NCBI GenBank assembly: GCA_044223515.1
Contig: JBGALV010000086.1
Location: 1 to 20,888 of the forward strand
Reading direction: 5' to 3'
Source of the DNA: SHVZ01 sp044223515
GTDB taxonomy: Bacteria > Pseudomonadota > Alphaproteobacteria > SHVZ01
DNA: 20,888 nt
Shown here: positions 6,929-13,973 of the stretch, one piece after another
How the letters are laid out: each line of letters starts with the position of its first letter
How positions within the stretch are numbered: position 1 is the stretch's first letter
Translations under genes and position numbers: made by a program
Notes under the pieces: generated by a model
Seen by the model: the letters and a program-made list of their open reading frames with translations, nothing else
The model's database searches: none
What the model was told of the DNA's origin: nothing

Positions 6929-7327
6929 ATGGTGATGACCGATCCGCTCGGCGATATGCTGACCCGCATCCGTAATGGACAGCGGGCGGGCAAGTCGTCG
7001 ATCACGAGCCCCGCTTCGAAGCTCCGAGTGAACGTGCTCGATGTGCTGAAGCGCGAGGGCTACATCCGCAACTACAAGTCCGGCGACACCACCAAGGGTG
7101 CGGCCGAGTTGACGATCGAGCTCAAGTATCATGACGGCACGCCCGTCATTAAGGAGATCGACCGCATCTCGAAGCCGGGCCGCCGCGTCTATTCCAAGAT
7201 CGCCGACCTGCCGAAGATCTATGGCGGGCTCGGGATCTCGATCCTGTCGACGCCCCGGGGCGTGATGTCCGACATCGAGGCTCGCGCCGCCAATGTGGGC
7301 GGCGAGGTCCTCTGTCGGGTGTTCTGA
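6929..7327 (+). CDS. rpsH: 30S ribosomal protein S8
   Basis: The 132-residue product starts MVMTDPLGDMLTRIRNGQ and ends with the conserved STPRGVMSDIEARAANVGGEVLCRVF region. S8 binds helix 21 of 16S rRNA in the central domain. In E. coli it also represses the spc operon by binding mRNA near rplE. Whether that applies here cannot be read from sequence. The start at 6929 matches the common MSMTDP beginning; an ATG two codons later (6935) is a minor alternative. AAGAAGG lies upstream. rpsN is 17 bp before and rplF 25 bp after. Confidence 0.97.
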   Translation: MVMTDPLGDMLTRIRNGQRAGKSSITSPASKLRVNVLDVLKREGYIRNYKSGDTTKGAAELTIELKYHDGTPVIKEIDRISKPGRRVYSKIADLPKIYGGLGISILSTPRGVMSDIEARAANVGGEVLCRVF

Positions 7328-7352
7328 TCCCGGCGGCGAAGGAGAGAGTCAA

Positions 7353-7886
7353 ATGTCGCGCGTAGGAAAGAATCCCGTCGCCATCCCGGCCGGCGTGAAC
7401 GTCGAGGTCTCCAGCGGCAAGCTGTCCGCCAAGGGGAAGCTCGGCGCGCTGTCGATCGGGCTGTCGTCGGACGTCACGGTGAAGGTCGAAAACGGCCAGG
7501 TGCTCGTGCAGCCGGTCGGCTCGTCCAAGAAGGCCCGCATGATGTGGGGCACCACCCGGAACATCGTCCGCAACATGGTGAATGGCGTCTCGGCCGGCTT
7601 CTCGAAGTCGCTCGAGATCAACGGCGTCGGCTACCGCGCGGCGGTCCAGGGCAAGGAGCTGATCCTGCAGCTGGGCTTCAGCCACGAGGTCAAGTATCCG
7701 ATCCCGGAAGGCATCACGATCAAGGCCGAGAAGCCGACGGCGCTGACCATCTCCGGCGCCGATCGCCAGAAGGTCGGCCAGGTCGCTGCCGAGATCCGGG
7801 CGTACCGCGGTCCCGAGCCCTACAAGGGCAAGGGCATCAAGTACGAGAACGAGACGATCCTCCGCAAGGAAGGCAAGAAGAAGTAA
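7353..7886 (+). CDS. rplF: 50S ribosomal protein L6
   Basis: The ATG at 7353 gives 177 residues beginning MSRVGKNPVAIPAGV, with GAAGGAGAGAG just upstream. L6 is two tandem copies of an alpha/beta domain. The C-terminal copy carries RAYRGPEPYKGKGIKYENE, ending near residue 166, the segment that binds 23S rRNA near the sarcin-ricin loop. An upstream in-frame extension overlaps rpsH and is rejected as the start. Gene order rpsH-rplF-rplR is standard for the spc block. Confidence 0.97.
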   Translation: MSRVGKNPVAIPAGVNVEVSSGKLSAKGKLGALSIGLSSDVTVKVENGQVLVQPVGSSKKARMMWGTTRNIVRNMVNGVSAGFSKSLEINGVGYRAAVQGKELILQLGFSHEVKYPIPEGITIKAEKPTALTISGADRQKVGQVAAEIRAYRGPEPYKGKGIKYENETILRKEGKKK

Positions 7887-7897
7887 GGGACCGCGCC

Positions 7898-8257
7898 ATG
7901 AACTCCGCCAAGCTTTTCGAGCGGCGCAAGGTGCGCACTCGCTATCGTATCCGTCAGAACTCGGGCGGCCGCATGCGGCTGACCGTGTTCCGCTCGGAGA
8001 AGCACATCTACGCCCAGGTCATCGACGATGCGAAGGGCGTGACGCTCGCCCAGGCCTCGTCGGTCGACAAGGAGCTCAAGGGCAAGCACAAGACCGGGGC
8101 CGACAAGACCGCGGCGACCGAGGTCGGCAAGCTGCTGGCCGCGCGCGCGATCAAGGCGGGCGTCAAGGAAGTCGTCTTCGACCGCGGCGGCTACGTCTAT
8201 CACGGCCGCGTCAAGGCCCTTGCCGACGCTGCCCGCGAAGCCGGCCTGTCGTTCTGA
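7898..8257 (+). CDS. rplR: 50S ribosomal protein L18
   Basis: The ATG at 7898 gives 119 residues. RRKVRTRYRIRQ (9-20), RLTVFRSEKHIYAQVIDD (27-44) and the C-terminal FDRGGYVYHGRVKALADAAREAGL are the usual L18 features. L18 binds 5S rRNA and attaches it to the 50S central protuberance. TAAGGGA of the rplF stop serves as a ribosome-binding site. The frame is open far upstream through rplF, but that part is a shadow of rplF. rpsE follows after 29 bp. Confidence 0.97.
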   Translation: MNSAKLFERRKVRTRYRIRQNSGGRMRLTVFRSEKHIYAQVIDDAKGVTLAQASSVDKELKGKHKTGADKTAATEVGKLLAARAIKAGVKEVVFDRGGYVYHGRVKALADAAREAGLSF

Positions 8258-8286
8258 CCAGATTCGATTCCGCGAAGGATTAGGCG

Positions 8287-9030
8287 ATGTCCAATAACGA
8301 GACCCCTGACAAGCCGGCCGAAGGCGCACCGCAGAAGCCGGAGCGTCCCGGTCGTCCGGGTGGCGGCCGTGGCGGTCGCGGCGGCGGCGGCGGTGGACGC
8401 GGCGGTCCGCGCGGCCCCAAGGCCGACGGCGCCGGCGGCCCGGGCGGTGATCGCGGCCGTGGTCGCGGCGGCCAGCGCGGCGATCGCCGCGACGGCGGTC
8501 GCGGCGGCGAGGGCGGCCGCGAGGAGTCCGAGCTGACCGAGAAGCTCGTCAGCATCACCCGCGTCGCCAAGGTGGTGAAGGGCGGCCGTCGCTTCGGCTT
8601 CGCCGCGCTCGTCGTCGTCGGTGACGGCCGCGGCCGCGTCGGCCACGGCGCCGGCAAGGCGCGCGAGGTGCCTGAGGCGATCCGCAAGGCGACCGAGCAG
8701 GCCAAGCGCAACCTGATCAAGGTGCCGCTGCGCGAAGGCCGCACGCTCCATCACGACATGCTCGGCCACTACGGTGCCGGCCGCGTCGTGCTGCGCGCTG
8801 CCGCTCCCGGTACCGGCATCATCGCCGGTGGTCCGACCCGCGCGGTGTTCGAGGCGCTCGGCGTCCACGACATCGTCGCCAAGTCGGTCGGCACGTCCAA
8901 CCCGCACAACATGATCAAGGCGACCTTCGCCGCGCTTCGGAATGTGACCAGCCCCCGCTCCGTGGCCCAGCGCCGCGGCAAGAAGGTGAGCGACCTGGTC
9001 GGCGCCAAGCGCGAGGCGGAAGCCTCCTAA
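8287..9030 (+). CDS. rpsE: 30S ribosomal protein S5 with long RGG-rich N-terminal extension
   Basis: The product has 247 residues against 166 in E. coli. Residues about 81-247 are a normal S5: the N-terminal RNA-binding domain (ITRVAKVVKGGRRFGFAALVVVGD) and the C-terminal domain (GTGIIAGGPTRAVFEALGVHDIVAKS). S5 lies at the mRNA entry channel and affects fidelity. Residues 1-20 are polar, and residues 22-78 are an extreme Gly/Arg tract with five RGG triplets (arginines 28, 31, 38, 60 and 72). The ATG at 8287 has GAAGGA seven bases upstream. No ATG, GTG or TTG occurs in frame until the GTG pair inside the core (VAKVVKGG), so the extension should be translated. Most alphaproteobacterial S5 proteins I know of have only a short charged extension. 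Confidence 0.96.
   Translation: MSNNETPDKPAEGAPQKPERPGRPGGGRGGRGGGGGGRGGPRGPKADGAGGPGGDRGRGRGGQRGDRRDGGRGGEGGREESELTEKLVSITRVAKVVKGGRRFGFAALVVVGDGRGRVGHGAGKAREVPEAIRKATEQAKRNLIKVPLREGRTLHHDMLGHYGAGRVVLRAAAPGTGIIAGGPTRAVFEALGVHDIVAKSVGTSNPHNMIKATFAALRNVTSPRSVAQRRGKKVSDLVGAKREAEAS
8350..8520 (+). repeat. Low-complexity Gly/Arg-coding repeat inside rpsE
   Basis: This stretch encodes S5 residues 22-78, with 31 glycines and 13 arginines among 57 residues. It is made almost entirely of GGC, GGT, CGC and CGT codons. The mix of synonymous codons argues against a recent pure triplet expansion and for selection at protein level, but the repetitiveness makes it prone to slippage and to assembly error. 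Confidence 0.85.
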
Positions 9031-9042
9031 AGGAACCGGGCC

Positions 9043-9246
9043 ATGGCCAAGGCTAAGACCAGCGACAAGAAGACGCTTCGCGTCACCCAGATCGGCAGCC
9101 CGATCGGACGCGAGGACGACCAGCGCCAGACCCTCATCGGTCTCGGCCTGAACAAGCGCCACCGCACCCGCGAGCTGGAGGACACCCCTTCGGTCCGCGG
9201 CATGATCCGCAAGGTGCACCACCTCGTGCGGGTCGAAGGCGAGTAA
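9043..9246 (+). CDS. rpmD: 50S ribosomal protein L30
   Basis: The 67-residue product contains the L30 core LRVTQIGSPIGREDDQRQTLIGLGLNKRHRTREL (begins at residue 12). L30 binds 23S rRNA domain II and is absent from some bacteria. GGAACCGGGCC precedes the ATG, which lies 12 bp after the rpsE stop. rplO follows after 13 bp. Order rpsE-rpmD-rplO is standard. Confidence 0.97.
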   Translation: MAKAKTSDKKTLRVTQIGSPIGREDDQRQTLIGLGLNKRHRTRELEDTPSVRGMIRKVHHLVRVEGE

Positions 9247-9259
9247 GGGAACCAGGACG

Positions 9260-9769
9260 ATGAAGCTCCACGAGATCCGCGACAACGAAGGCGCCCACAA
9301 GCGGCGCATGCGCGTCGGCCGCGGCATCGGCTCGGGCAAGGGCAAGACCTCCGGGCGCGGCGTCAAGGGTCAGAAGGCGCGTACCGGCGTCTCGTTGCAC
9401 GCCTTCGAAGGCGGCCAGATGCCGCTCTTCCGCCGCCTGCCGAAGCGCGGCTTCAAGCCGATCAACCCGCAGAAGCTGGTCGAGGTGAACCTCTGGCAGC
9501 TTCAGGAGGCGGTGGATTCCGGCCGTCTCGATCCGAAGCAGCTGGTCGACGGCGCGGCGCTGGTCGCGGCCAAGGTGCTGCGTCGTTCGCGCGACGGCGT
9601 TCGCCTTCTCGGCGAGGGCGAGCTCAAGGCGAAGCTGAACCTGAAGCTCGCCGGCATCACGACCAAGGCCAAGGCCGCGGTCGAAGCCGCCGGCGGCTCG
9701 GTCGAGCTGCCGAAGCCGGTCGAGAAGGTGAAGAAAATGGCGAAGAAGCCGGCAAAGGCCAAGGCGTAA
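9260..9769 (+). CDS. rplO: 50S ribosomal protein L15
   Basis: The 169-residue product has the glycine- and lysine-rich extended N-terminus of L15 (GRGIGSGKGKTSGRGVKGQK, residues 20-39), the conserved FEGGQMPLFRRLPKRGF segment, and a lysine-rich tail (KKMAKKPAKAKA) that makes it somewhat longer than E. coli L15 (144). L15 is a late-assembling 50S protein. SD-like AAGGGAACCAGGA lies before the ATG. The next gene is secY, 28 bp away. Confidence 0.97.
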   Translation: MKLHEIRDNEGAHKRRMRVGRGIGSGKGKTSGRGVKGQKARTGVSLHAFEGGQMPLFRRLPKRGFKPINPQKLVEVNLWQLQEAVDSGRLDPKQLVDGAALVAAKVLRRSRDGVRLLGEGELKAKLNLKLAGITTKAKAAVEAAGGSVELPKPVEKVKKMAKKPAKAKA

Positions 9770-9797
9770 GGGTCCGGACCAAAAGGGCGCTTAAGAC

Positions 9798-11162
9798 ATG
9801 GCATCGGCCGCCGAACAGCTTGCCGCGACGCTCAACTTCGGTGTCCTCGCCAAGGCGACGGAGCTGAAGAAGCGCATCTGGTTCACGCTGGGTGCGCTGA
9901 TCGTCTACCGGCTCGGGACCTACATCCCGATCCCGGGCATCGACCCGCAGGTGCTGGCCGAGATCTTCCGCCAGCAGCAGGGCGGCATCCTCGGCATGTT
10001 CGACATGTTCTCGGGCGGCGCGCTCGGGCGCATGACCATCTTCGCGCTCAACGTCATGCCGTGGGTCTCGGCCTCGATCATCGTCCAGCTGATGACCGCG
10101 GTCTCCCCAAGGCTCGAGCAGCTGAAGAAGGAAGGCGCGTCCGGCCAGAAGATCATCAACCAGTACACGCGCTACGGCACCGTGTTCCTGGCGGCGCTCC
10201 AGGCCTACGGCATCGCGGTGGGCCTCGAAGGCACGCGCGGCGCCACCGGCGGTGCGGTGATCGATCCCGGCATCCTGTTCCGCGTCTCGACCGTGGCGAC
10301 GCTGACCGGCGGCACCATGTTCCTGATGTGGCTCGGCGAGCAGATGACCCAGCGCGGCATCGGCAACGGCCTCTCGGTCATCATCATGGCCGGCATCGTC
10401 GCGGGCCTGCCGCACGCGATCGCCGCCACGCTCGAGCTCGGCCGCACCGGCGCGCTCTCCACCATCTTCATCATCATCCTGCTGGCGATGGCGGTCGGCG
10501 TCGTCTTCTTCGTGGTCTTCGTCGAGCGCGCCCAGCGCCGGCTGATCGTCCAGTACCCGAAGCGCCAGGTCGGCCAGCGCATGTTCGGCGGCGAAAGCTC
10601 GCACCTGCCGCTCCGCCTCAACACCTCGGGCGTGATCCCGCCGATCTTCGCCTCGTCGCTGCTTCTGATGCCGACGACGATCGCCGGATTCTCGGCCGCC
10701 CAGCCCACGCCGACCGGCGAAGGTCCGAGCGAGATCATGAGCCTGATCGCCACGTATCTCGCGCATGGTACGCCACTGTACATGCTGCTGTACGTGGGGC
10801 TGATCGTGTTCTTCGCGTTCTTCTACACCGCGATCGTCTTCAATCCGGAAGAGACGGCCGACAACCTGAAGCGCTACGGCGGCTTCATTCCCGGCATCCG
10901 CCCGGGCAAGAACACGGCCGACTATCTCGACTACATCCTGTCGCGTCTGACCGTCCTCGGCGCCGCCTATCTCTCGATCGTCTGCCTCCTGCCCGAGATC
11001 CTGATCTCCAAGTTCGCCGTGCCCTTCTACTTCGGCGGCACCAGCCTGATGATCGTGGTCACGGTGACGATGGACACGGTCGCCCAGATCCACGCCCACC
11101 TCGTCGCGCACCAGTACGAAGGCCTGATCAAGAAGGCGAAGCTGCGCGGGAGGAAGGGGTGA
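9798..11162 (+). CDS. secY: Protein translocase channel subunit SecY
   Basis: The 454-residue polytopic membrane protein has about ten predicted transmembrane helices, the normal SecY count. Recognisable parts are the first cytoplasmic and TM1 region (LKKRIWFTLGALIVYRLGTYIPIPGID), the plug region FDMFSGGALGRMTIFALNVMPWVSASII, the MTQRGIGNGLSVIIMAGI segment, and RLNTSGVIPPIFASSLL. SecY forms the SecYEG channel for secretion and membrane insertion with SecA and the ribosome. The ribosome-binding site is modest (AAGGG about ten bases upstream). The stop overlaps the adk GTG start (GTGA), so adk is probably translationally coupled. Confidence 0.98.
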   Translation: MASAAEQLAATLNFGVLAKATELKKRIWFTLGALIVYRLGTYIPIPGIDPQVLAEIFRQQQGGILGMFDMFSGGALGRMTIFALNVMPWVSASIIVQLMTAVSPRLEQLKKEGASGQKIINQYTRYGTVFLAALQAYGIAVGLEGTRGATGGAVIDPGILFRVSTVATLTGGTMFLMWLGEQMTQRGIGNGLSVIIMAGIVAGLPHAIAATLELGRTGALSTIFIIILLAMAVGVVFFVVFVERAQRRLIVQYPKRQVGQRMFGGESSHLPLRLNTSGVIPPIFASSLLLMPTTIAGFSAAQPTPTGEGPSEIMSLIATYLAHGTPLYMLLYVGLIVFFAFFYTAIVFNPEETADNLKRYGGFIPGIRPGKNTADYLDYILSRLTVLGAAYLSIVCLLPEILISKFAVPFYFGGTSLMIVVTVTMDTVAQIHAHLVAHQYEGLIKKAKLRGRKG

Positions 11163-11803
11163 ACCTGATCCTCCTCGGGCCGCCCGGCGCGGGCAAGGGC
11201 ACGCAGGCTCGGAAGCTGCAGGACGAGCGTGGGCTCGTCCAGCTCTCGACCGGCGACATGCTGCGCGCCGCGGTGAAGTCGGGGAGCGAGATCGGCAAGC
11301 GGGCCAAGGCCGTCATGGACGCCGGCAAGCTGGTCTCCGACGACATCATGATCGCGATGATCGAGGAGCGGATCGCCCAGCCGGACTGCAAGAACGGCTT
11401 CATCCTCGACGGATTCCCGCGCACCGAGGCCCAGGCCCAGGCGCTGGACGCGATGCTGTCGAAGAAGGGCCTCAAGCTCGACCACGTGATCGAGATGGCC
11501 GTCGACGAGAAGGCGCTGACCGAGCGCATCGTCGGCCGCTACACCTGCGCCAAGTGCGGCGCCGGGTATCACGACGCCTTTCAGAAGCCGAAGGTCGCCG
11601 GGGTCTGCGACGTCTGCGGGTCCAAGGACTTCACCCGCCGGGCGGACGACAATGCCGAGACGGTCAAGACCCGGCTCGACGCCTACCGAAAGCAGACCCA
11701 GCCGATCCTGCCCTACTACCGGGGCAAGGGCGTGCTGAAGCAGGTCGACGGCATGGCGGACATCGACGAGGTTGCCCGCCAGATCGGCCGGGTTCTGAGC
11801 TAG
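11159..11803 (+). CDS. adk: Adenylate kinase, zinc-type LID
   Basis: The GTG at 11159 gives 214 residues beginning MNLILLGPPGAGKGTQ, with GGAGG at 11149-11153 upstream. Adenylate kinase interconverts ATP + AMP with two ADP in the cytoplasm. Visible motifs are the P-loop GPPGAGKGT (7-15), the AMP-binding FILDGFPRTEAQ (81-92), and RRADDN (160-165). The LID carries four cysteines (C130, C133, C150, C153) in two CxxC pairs, the pattern of metal-stabilised long-form kinases; E. coli Adk lacks these. The gene overlaps secY by four bases, a placement common in bacteria. Frame continues open upstream within secY, but that is not Adk sequence. Confidence 0.97.
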   Translation: MNLILLGPPGAGKGTQARKLQDERGLVQLSTGDMLRAAVKSGSEIGKRAKAVMDAGKLVSDDIMIAMIEERIAQPDCKNGFILDGFPRTEAQAQALDAMLSKKGLKLDHVIEMAVDEKALTERIVGRYTCAKCGAGYHDAFQKPKVAGVCDVCGSKDFTRRADDNAETVKTRLDAYRKQTQPILPYYRGKGVLKQVDGMADIDEVARQIGRVLS

Positions 11804-11867
11804 AATCGTTCAAAGGAGAAGGCGCAAGGAAGCTGGGGAAAGCACGAATTACCGGGGTTTCGGGCCG

Positions 11868-11895
11868 TTGACAGGCCGGGGCGCATGCTTATAAT
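11868..11895 (+). promoter_or_regulatory. Full-consensus sigma-70 promoter for rpsM-rpsK-rpoA-rplQ
   Basis: TTGACA at 11868-11873 and TATAAT at 11890-11895 are exact matches to both E. coli housekeeping hexamers, separated by 16 bp. The site lies in the 194 bp adk-rpsM gap, upstream of and codirectional with rpsM. It predicts a transcription start near 11902 and a leader of about 95 nt. A double perfect match in otherwise GC-rich DNA is unlikely by chance. The promoter assignment itself is inference from consensus. Confidence 0.85.
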
Positions 11896-11902
11896 CGCGC
11901 CC

Positions 11903-11943
11903 CTTGGCGCTTTCGGCGGCCGAGCGGTTTCGTGCGTGCCAAG
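11903..11943 (+). promoter_or_regulatory. Predicted structured 5' leader of the alpha operon transcript
   Basis: CTTGGCGC (11903-11910) can pair with GTGCCAAG (11936-11943), an 8 bp stem including one G-U pair. Inside it, TCGG (11913-11916) can pair with CCGA (11920-11923). The element starts almost exactly at the predicted +1 and is followed by about 40 nt of less structured sequence before the rpsM ribosome-binding site. It may stabilise the mRNA or act as a ribosomal-protein autoregulatory leader; neither can be shown from sequence alone. Confidence 0.45.
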
Positions 11944-11997
11944 TTTTGCGCCCTTTCCGAAGACTATAGACCGTTGCGATCTTAAGGAGATCCGAGC

Positions 11998-12366
11998 GTG
12001 GCGCGTATTGCTGGCGTTAACATTCCCACGCAAAAGCGCGTGGAAGTCGCGCTGACCTACATCTTCGGGATCGGCCAGACCCGGGCGAAGGACATCTGCG
12101 CGAAGCTCAGCATTCCGGTCGAGCGCCGGGTGCATCAGCTGACCGACGACGAGGTCCTGAAGATCCGCGAGCTGATCGACCGCGAGTTCGTCGTCGAGGG
12201 CGATCTCCGTCGCGACAACGCGATGAACATCAAGCGCCTCATGGATCTCGGCTGCTATCGCGGCCTGCGTCACCGCAAGGGCCTGCCGGTCCGCGGCCAG
12301 CGCACCCACACCAACGCGCGCACCCGCAAGGGCAAGGCGCGGCCGATCGCCGGCAAGAAGAAGTAA
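11998..12366 (+). CDS. rpsM: 30S ribosomal protein S13 (GTG start)
   Basis: The 122-residue product starts MARIAGVNIPTQKRVEVALTYIFGIG and ends with the basic tail GQRTHTNARTRKGKARPIAGKKK, which contacts the P-site tRNA. S13 sits in the 30S head with S19 and forms intersubunit bridges to L5. The GTG at 11998 has AAGGAG at 11984-11989, eight bases upstream, and the conserved ARIAG follows at once, so the start is secure. It is the first gene after the consensus promoter. rpsK follows after 57 bp. Confidence 0.98.
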   Translation: MARIAGVNIPTQKRVEVALTYIFGIGQTRAKDICAKLSIPVERRVHQLTDDEVLKIRELIDREFVVEGDLRRDNAMNIKRLMDLGCYRGLRHRKGLPVRGQRTHTNARTRKGKARPIAGKKK

Positions 12367-12423
12367 GGCCGTTCGGTTTCGTTTGCCGCGTTAGGGCGGC
12401 TGGAAGGATTTTGAGGAAGAGAC

Positions 12424-12831
12424 ATGGCTAAGCCGCAGACCGCCGCCGCCGCCGCCGGGCGCCCGCGCCGCCGCGAACGGAAGAACATCACCTCCGGCGT
12501 CGCGCACGTGAACGCGTCGTTCAACAACACGATGATCACGATCACCGACGCGCAGGGCAACACCATCGCCTGGTCGTCGTCGGGCTCGCTCGGTTTCAAG
12601 GGCAGCCGCAAGTCGACTCCGTACGCCGCCCAGGTCGCGGCCGAGGACGCCGGCAAGAAGGCGATGGAGCACGGCGTGCGCACCATCGAGGTCGAGGTCA
12701 AGGGGCCGGGTTCGGGCCGGGAGTCGGCGCTTCGCGCGCTGCAGGCCGTCGGCTTCCAGATCACCTCGATCCGCGACGTGACGCCGATTCCGCACAACGG
12801 TTGCCGGCCGCCGAAGCGCCGGCGCGTCTGA
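12424..12831 (+). CDS. rpsK: 30S ribosomal protein S11
   Basis: The 135-residue product has a short N-terminal lead with a five-alanine run (residues 7-11) and then the S11 core: RKNITSGVAHVNASFNNTMITITD, KGSRKSTPYAAQ, and the C-terminal TPIPHNGCRPPKRRRV. The Asn-Gly in that tail is the site known to form isoaspartate in E. coli S11. S11 lies on the 30S platform near the mRNA exit. GAGGAAGAG precedes the ATG. rpsD, which follows rpsK in E. coli, is absent; rpoA is next after a 91 bp gap. Confidence 0.98.
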   Translation: MAKPQTAAAAAGRPRRRERKNITSGVAHVNASFNNTMITITDAQGNTIAWSSSGSLGFKGSRKSTPYAAQVAAEDAGKKAMEHGVRTIEVEVKGPGSGRESALRALQAVGFQITSIRDVTPIPHNGCRPPKRRRV

Positions 12832-12875
12832 CGGGCGGAAGCCCCGAAGCGCGTCTTCTTAAGTTTCCATGTGAT

Positions 12876-12900
12876 GGGCAGGTTCCTCCGGTTCCTGCCC
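12876..12900 (+). promoter_or_regulatory. Hairpin in the rpsK-rpoA spacer
   Basis: GGGCAGG (12876-12882) pairs perfectly with CCTGCCC (12894-12900), giving a GC-rich 7 bp stem with an 11-nt loop in which CC and GG (12885-12886 with 12890-12891) can add two pairs. It ends about 22 bases before the rpoA GTG. No T-run follows, so it is unlikely to be a simple terminator. It may set mRNA processing or the ratio of RpoA to ribosomal proteins; that is inference. Confidence 0.45.
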
Positions 12901-12922
12901 CCGGTCGTCGAGAGGTCCGTAC

Positions 12923-13939
12923 GTGATCCAGAAGAACTGGCAAGCCCTGATCAAGCCGAACAAGCTCAACGTCGAGGCTGTCGGCGAATCCAAGCGCATC
13001 GCGACCATCGTCGCCGAGCCGCTCGAGCGCGGCTTCGGCCTGACGCTGGGCAATGCGCTCCGTCGCGTCCTGCTCTCCTCGCTCCAGGGAGCGGCCGTCA
13101 CGTCGATCCAGATCGACGGCGTGCTGCATGAATTCTCCTCGATCCCGGGCGTGCGCGAGGACGTGACCGACATCGTCCTCAACGTGAAGGCGATGGGTCT
13201 CAAGATGCACGGCGAAGGCCCGAAGCGGATGCGCCTCAAGGCGACCGGCCCGGGCGAGATCACCGCCGGCATGATCGAGACCGGCCACGACATCGAGATC
13301 ATGGATCCGAACCTCGTGCTCTGCACGCTGGACCGCGGCGCCAAGCTTTCGATGGAGTTCGTCGTCGAGTCCGGCAAGGGCTACATCCCGGCCTCGGCCA
13401 GCCGCGCCGAGGATGCGCCGATCGGCCTGATCCCGGTCGATGCGCTCTACAGCCCGGTCCGCAAGGTTTCCTACAAGGTCGAGAATGCCCGCGTCGGCCA
13501 GATGACCGATTACGACAAGCTCTCGCTCTCGGTCGAGACCAACGGCGCCGTCACTCCTGAGGATTCGGTGGCGCTCGCCGCTCGTATCCTCCAGGACCAG
13601 CTGCAGCTCTTCATCAACTTCGAGGAGCCGCAGGCCGCCGTGGTCGAGGACCGCGCCGCCGACCTGCCGTTCAACAAGAACCTGCTGCGCAAGGTCGACG
13701 AGCTCGAGCTGTCGGTCCGCTCGGCGAACTGCCTGAAGAACGACAACATCGTCTACATAGGCGACCTGGTTCAGAAGACCGAGCAGGAAATGCTCCGCAC
13801 GCCGAATTTCGGCCGCAAGTCGCTGAACGAGATCAAGGAAGTCCTGGCCCAGATGGGGCTCCATCTCGGCATGGAGATCCCGAACTGGCCGCCGGAGAAC
13901 ATCGAAGAGCTGGCGAAGCGCCTGGAGGAGCCGTTCTGA
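12923..13939 (+). CDS. rpoA: DNA-directed RNA polymerase subunit alpha (GTG start)
   Basis: The 338-residue product has both alpha domains. The N-terminal domain (to about residue 235) contains LERGFGLTLGNALRRVLLSS (34-53), which mediates dimerisation and assembly of beta and beta'. The C-terminal domain (about 250-320) has LELSVRSANCLKN (261-273), NFGRKSLNEIKE (295-306); R266, N269, K299 and S300 align with the E. coli residues that bind UP-element DNA and activators. The GTG at 12923 follows AGAGGT (12911-12916), and MIQKNWQ matches alphaproteobacterial alpha subunits. rplQ follows after 34 bp. Confidence 0.98.
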   Translation: MIQKNWQALIKPNKLNVEAVGESKRIATIVAEPLERGFGLTLGNALRRVLLSSLQGAAVTSIQIDGVLHEFSSIPGVREDVTDIVLNVKAMGLKMHGEGPKRMRLKATGPGEITAGMIETGHDIEIMDPNLVLCTLDRGAKLSMEFVVESGKGYIPASASRAEDAPIGLIPVDALYSPVRKVSYKVENARVGQMTDYDKLSLSVETNGAVTPEDSVALAARILQDQLQLFINFEEPQAAVVEDRAADLPFNKNLLRKVDELELSVRSANCLKNDNIVYIGDLVQKTEQEMLRTPNFGRKSLNEIKEVLAQMGLHLGMEIPNWPPENIEELAKRLEEPF

Positions 13940-13973
13940 GGCCGAAGGCCCGGAACGGATTAGGAGACTAGAG

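Noticed and set aside
9771..9780. A perfect 10-base palindrome GGTCCGGACC just after rplO
   Set aside because: It is too short to form a stable hairpin with a loop and is expected in GC-rich DNA. No T-run or known site supports a role.
9657..11111. A 484-codon minus-strand open frame opposite secY
   Set aside because: It is antisense to a fully convincing secY and its product is dominated by Asp, His, Arg, Glu and Gly, the usual shadow of a high-GC coding gene. No domain is recognisable.
10061..11158. A long open frame upstream of and in frame with adk
   Set aside because: It is a shadow frame of secY. The GTG at 11159 with GGAGG upstream gives a canonical adenylate kinase.
11159..11803. 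The four-cysteine LID of Adk as a novel metal site
   Set aside because: Cysteine-rich metal-binding LIDs are well known in bacterial adenylate kinases and are seen in alphaproteobacteria, so this is not unusual.
11812..11819. A Shine-Dalgarno-like AAGGAGAA after adk
   Set aside because: No start codon follows at a suitable distance, and no small gene is visible in the adk-rpsM gap.
12385..12400. A small inverted repeat (GCCGC with GCGGC) between rpsM and rpsK
   Set aside because: Five pairs in GC-rich sequence are expected by chance, and nothing else supports it.
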